From NCBI GenBank assembly GCA_937926205.1, contig CALEYL010000017.1:62001-126000 (forward strand): a stretch of 64,000 bases of DNA, given 5' to 3'. The notes beneath the pieces were generated by a model that ran no database searches, was not told the origin of the DNA, and saw only the letters and a program-made list of their open reading frames with translations. The stretch is from an uncultured Saprospiraceae bacterium. Its GTDB lineage: Bacteria; Bacteroidota; Bacteroidia; Chitinophagales; Saprospiraceae. This document shows, piece by piece, positions 61,970 through 64,000 of the stretch. The stretch's first letter is position 1, and each line of letters begins with the position of its first letter. Both the position numbers and the translations under genes were made by a program.

Positions 61970-64000
61970 TTATATTTTCAAAAACCGGGCTACCGCGCAT
62001 GCGGCATCCGATTGAAAATAAGCGATGTAAATTCCAGGCATCCAGGTCTTTGTATCCAGGTGAAAGGTCGTGTCTGCAAGCGCTTTTTGTTGGTAAATCA
62101 ATCGTCCGTTCAGGTCGTAGATGGCTATTTCTGCAGCGTTGTCTTTGAAAGCGGGCAGTTGAATCCTAAGCGTTTCCCGAACCGGGTTGGGATACAAACG
62201 CAGAGGCTGCGACTGATCCGGCGCCACGCTTGTTGCCGTCGGAATGCTTTCATACAGGAGGTTTACTGCGTCGGGTGTCAGGGCGTAATCGAAAATTTTG
62301 ACTTCGTCTATCGTGCCTTTGAAATTGAAATCCGTGTTGCCGGGCAGCATTTGTCCGATTAGCAGGGGAAGCGCAGCCGTGCGGATTTTTCCCGTCAGGG
62401 TACGGTAGCTGTGCAGCACGCCATTCAGATAAAGCGCCATATGCGAGCCGTCGTAAGTTGCGGCCATGTGGTAAATGCTGTCTTTGGCGATGCTGATGTC
62501 GCTGTCGAGGTCGCCAATCGTATTGAGGCTGTTCAGGGTCCAGCGGATTTTGTGCTCGGGGGTGATGGATATTTTCCAGCGGTTTTGCCAGCTGCCGTGC
62601 GAAATGGGAAAAATTTCGTGGTCGGGCAGCAGGGTGGCTTTCAACCAGCAGCTCACGGTAATTCCGTCCTGAAAATTCAGCAAAGGATTATCGGCAACAG
62701 TCACATTGTCGTTGACGCCGTCCAGCAGACAGGCACTGGCTGGGTTGCCCCAAAAATCGCCGGCAATCAGGGCGCCGCCGCTCGGTTGTCCGTGCAATTG
62801 ATTGCCGCTGACATCGTTGGCGTTGCCCGAAAAAGGGTAATGGGCAATGATGTTGCCGGGGGTAGAATTAAAAACTTTGACCAGAACCGAAGTGCTTGCC
62901 TGTGTCGTCAGGCCTTCATCGTCACTGACCATCACCTGTATCTGATAGATGCCTTCGTTTGCAGGCGCTGTCCAACTGACGGTATTTCCGCTGCCGGTAA
63001 ACGTGCCGCTGCCGGCAGTCCAGACATACACGATCGGATCGCCATTGGGGTCGCTGGCCGGACAAAAAAGGTCCAGCGTATTGCCGGGGGCAGTGTAAGG
63101 CGTGCTTTTCTCGATACCCTGGATCTGCGGCGCCTGGTTGATCTCTGCAACGGCGTTGACCTGCAAAATAGCCGTGTCGCGGTTGCCGCTTTCGTCAGCG
63201 ACGATCAGGGTGATTTCGTACGCGCCTCCAAGGGGAGCAGCCAGCCACTGCACTTCCGGTCCATCGCCGGAAATGGCGCCGCCGTTAGCGCTCCAGCTCC
63301 AGCTCAGATTGTCGGAATCGAGGTCGAATGCTTTCGCAAAAATGGTGGTGGAATCGCCAAATTCGACATTTGCCGATGCTGCGGCCAGTGCCTGTATCCT
63401 TGGAATGTATTGAAAAGGCTGAACGCTTTGGCGGTAATCTACAACCACCCCGTCTACCAGCATTTTGTTTTGTTCGTAAGTAACCGTGCCGCCTGCCGGT
63501 GTCAAAATCACGAGAATGCTTTCGTTGGCGGGAATGGTCAGATTGACTGTTCCGCCGGCATTTTGCAAAAGGAAGCTTTCAGAAATGGCGTCGTAAACAT
63601 CCACAGGCGTGCTGCCAATGTCAAAGGCCACGGTTTTTGCCTGCGGGAAAGGGTTGTAAAACAAGTAGGTCGGATAGGCGCTTTCGCGAAAAAAATCGGT
63701 TTTCAGCAAATCAATTTTCAGAATTTTATCCACATTGGTTTTTTCCAGCATCGCGCCAAGGTATCCGATGGAAGAACTGCCGTAAAGGGCCAGATTCGTG
63801 CCTGCCCAGCCGCCCTGTACAGCGTCGCCGGTAGAAAAAGGCGACTGGTTTTGCCATTGTTCCCGCAGGGCTTCGTAGCCGATTACCCGGTCGGGGTCGT
63901 AAATATTCGACCAGGCTGAAGCATCCTGCAGCGAGCCGGGTAAAAAGCCGGGGTAGAACAAGCGGGTGGCGTTGGCTAAGTTGAGGATCCATTTGCCGAT
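61970..64000 (-). CDS. Secreted multidomain protein: glycan-enzyme C-terminus, Ig-like, LamG, type IX tail (partial, N-terminus beyond right edge)
   Basis: 676 codons seen; the frame is open to base 64000 (IGKWILNLANATRLFYPGF), so the start lies outside the window. The first ~215 residues are similar to the C-terminal half of the lipoprotein at 53622, including WILNLANATRLFYP versus RWALNAANTARLFYP and YPTYLFYNPF versus YPTYLYYNPY. Two Ig/PKD-like domains (~220-385) follow, then a LamG domain (~390-590) and a Por secretion tail (~600-676, LYPNPVRETLRIQL). It probably cleaves or binds the same glycan at the cell surface and lies 45 bp upstream of the LamG gene, likely one operon. Confidence 0.85.
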   Translation of the reverse strand: MGKWILNLANATRLFYPGFLPGSLQDASAWSNIYDPDRVIGYEALREQWQNQSPFSTGDAVQGGWAGTNLALYGSSSIGYLGAMLEKTNVDKILKIDLLKTDFFRESAYPTYLFYNPFPQAKTVAFDIGSTPVDVYDAISESFLLQNAGGTVNLTIPANESILVILTPAGGTVTYEQNKMLVDGVVVDYRQSVQPFQYIPRIQALAAASANVEFGDSTTIFAKAFDLDSDNLSWSWSANGGAISGDGPEVQWLAAPLGGAYEITLIVADESGNRDTAILQVNAVAEINQAPQIQGIEKSTPYTAPGNTLDLFCPASDPNGDPIVYVWTAGSGTFTGSGNTVSWTAPANEGIYQIQVMVSDDEGLTTQASTSVLVKVFNSTPGNIIAHYPFSGNANDVSGNQLHGQPSGGALIAGDFWGNPASACLLDGVNDNVTVADNPLLNFQDGITVSCWLKATLLPDHEIFPISHGSWQNRWKISITPEHKIRWTLNSLNTIGDLDSDISIAKDSIYHMAATYDGSHMALYLNGVLHSYRTLTGKIRTAALPLLIGQMLPGNTDFNFKGTIDEVKIFDYALTPDAVNLLYESIPTATSVAPDQSQPLRLYPNPVRETLRIQLPAFKDNAAEIAIYDLNGRLIYQQKALADTTFHLDTKTWMPGIYIAYFQSDAACAVARFLKI

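Overview
The window looks like a chromosome segment of a Bacteroidota bacterium, most likely from the Saprospiria/Chitinophagia side of the phylum. The signs are type IX secretion (Por) C-terminal tails, a hybrid two-component system protein, HYR and SprB-like adhesin modules, many FtsX-type permeases, LytS/LytTR signalling and promoters of the Bacteroidota TAnnTTTG type. No rRNA, tRNA, CRISPR array, phage or insertion sequence was recognised. Both window edges cut a large minus-strand gene for a surface or secreted protein.

Layout. (1) 1-5391: 5' part of a giant adhesin (beta-helix, SprB-like, HYR modules). (2) 5602-9654: hybrid sensor kinase/AraC regulator. (3) 9865-10692: small AT-rich outer-membrane barrel. 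(4) 10954-29246: array of six paralogous eight-TM FtsX/MacB-like permeases with no ATPase gene; a glycosyltransferase-39-like membrane protein, a 98-aa protein and an AT-rich lipoprotein lie among them. Three permeases start behind near-perfect sigma-54 promoters, each preceded at 54-55 bp by the same dyad, TGTSCG-N4-CGAACA. (5) 29370-34088: AsmA-like protein and a class C serine hydrolase. (6) 34219-35609: AbiE-type toxin-antitoxin pair. (7) 35684-43181: complete cox cluster (coxM-S-L-G-D-E-F) for an aerobic Mo/Cu carbon monoxide dehydrogenase. CoxL carries AYRCSFR, the form I signature. (8) 43261-50815: small housekeeping and hypothetical genes, a LytS-type kinase and LytTR regulator separated by other genes, and a decayed retropepsin. 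(9) 50953-53451: a seventh, divergent FtsX permease. (10) 53622-64000: a glycan locus of GH130 enzyme, MFS transporter, lipoprotein and two LamG/T9SS proteins.

How the parts may work together. The cox cluster is self-contained: three catalytic subunits plus the CoxD/E/F/G maturation set, so CO oxidation as supplementary energy metabolism is the simplest reading. The permease array looks like one regulon under a single unseen NtrC-family activator, probably answering envelope or antimicrobial stress; no activator and no partner ATPase lies in the window. The right-hand locus looks like secreted capture or cleavage of a glycan, import by the MFS carrier and phosphorolysis by the GH130 enzyme. 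These roles are inferred from family and context.
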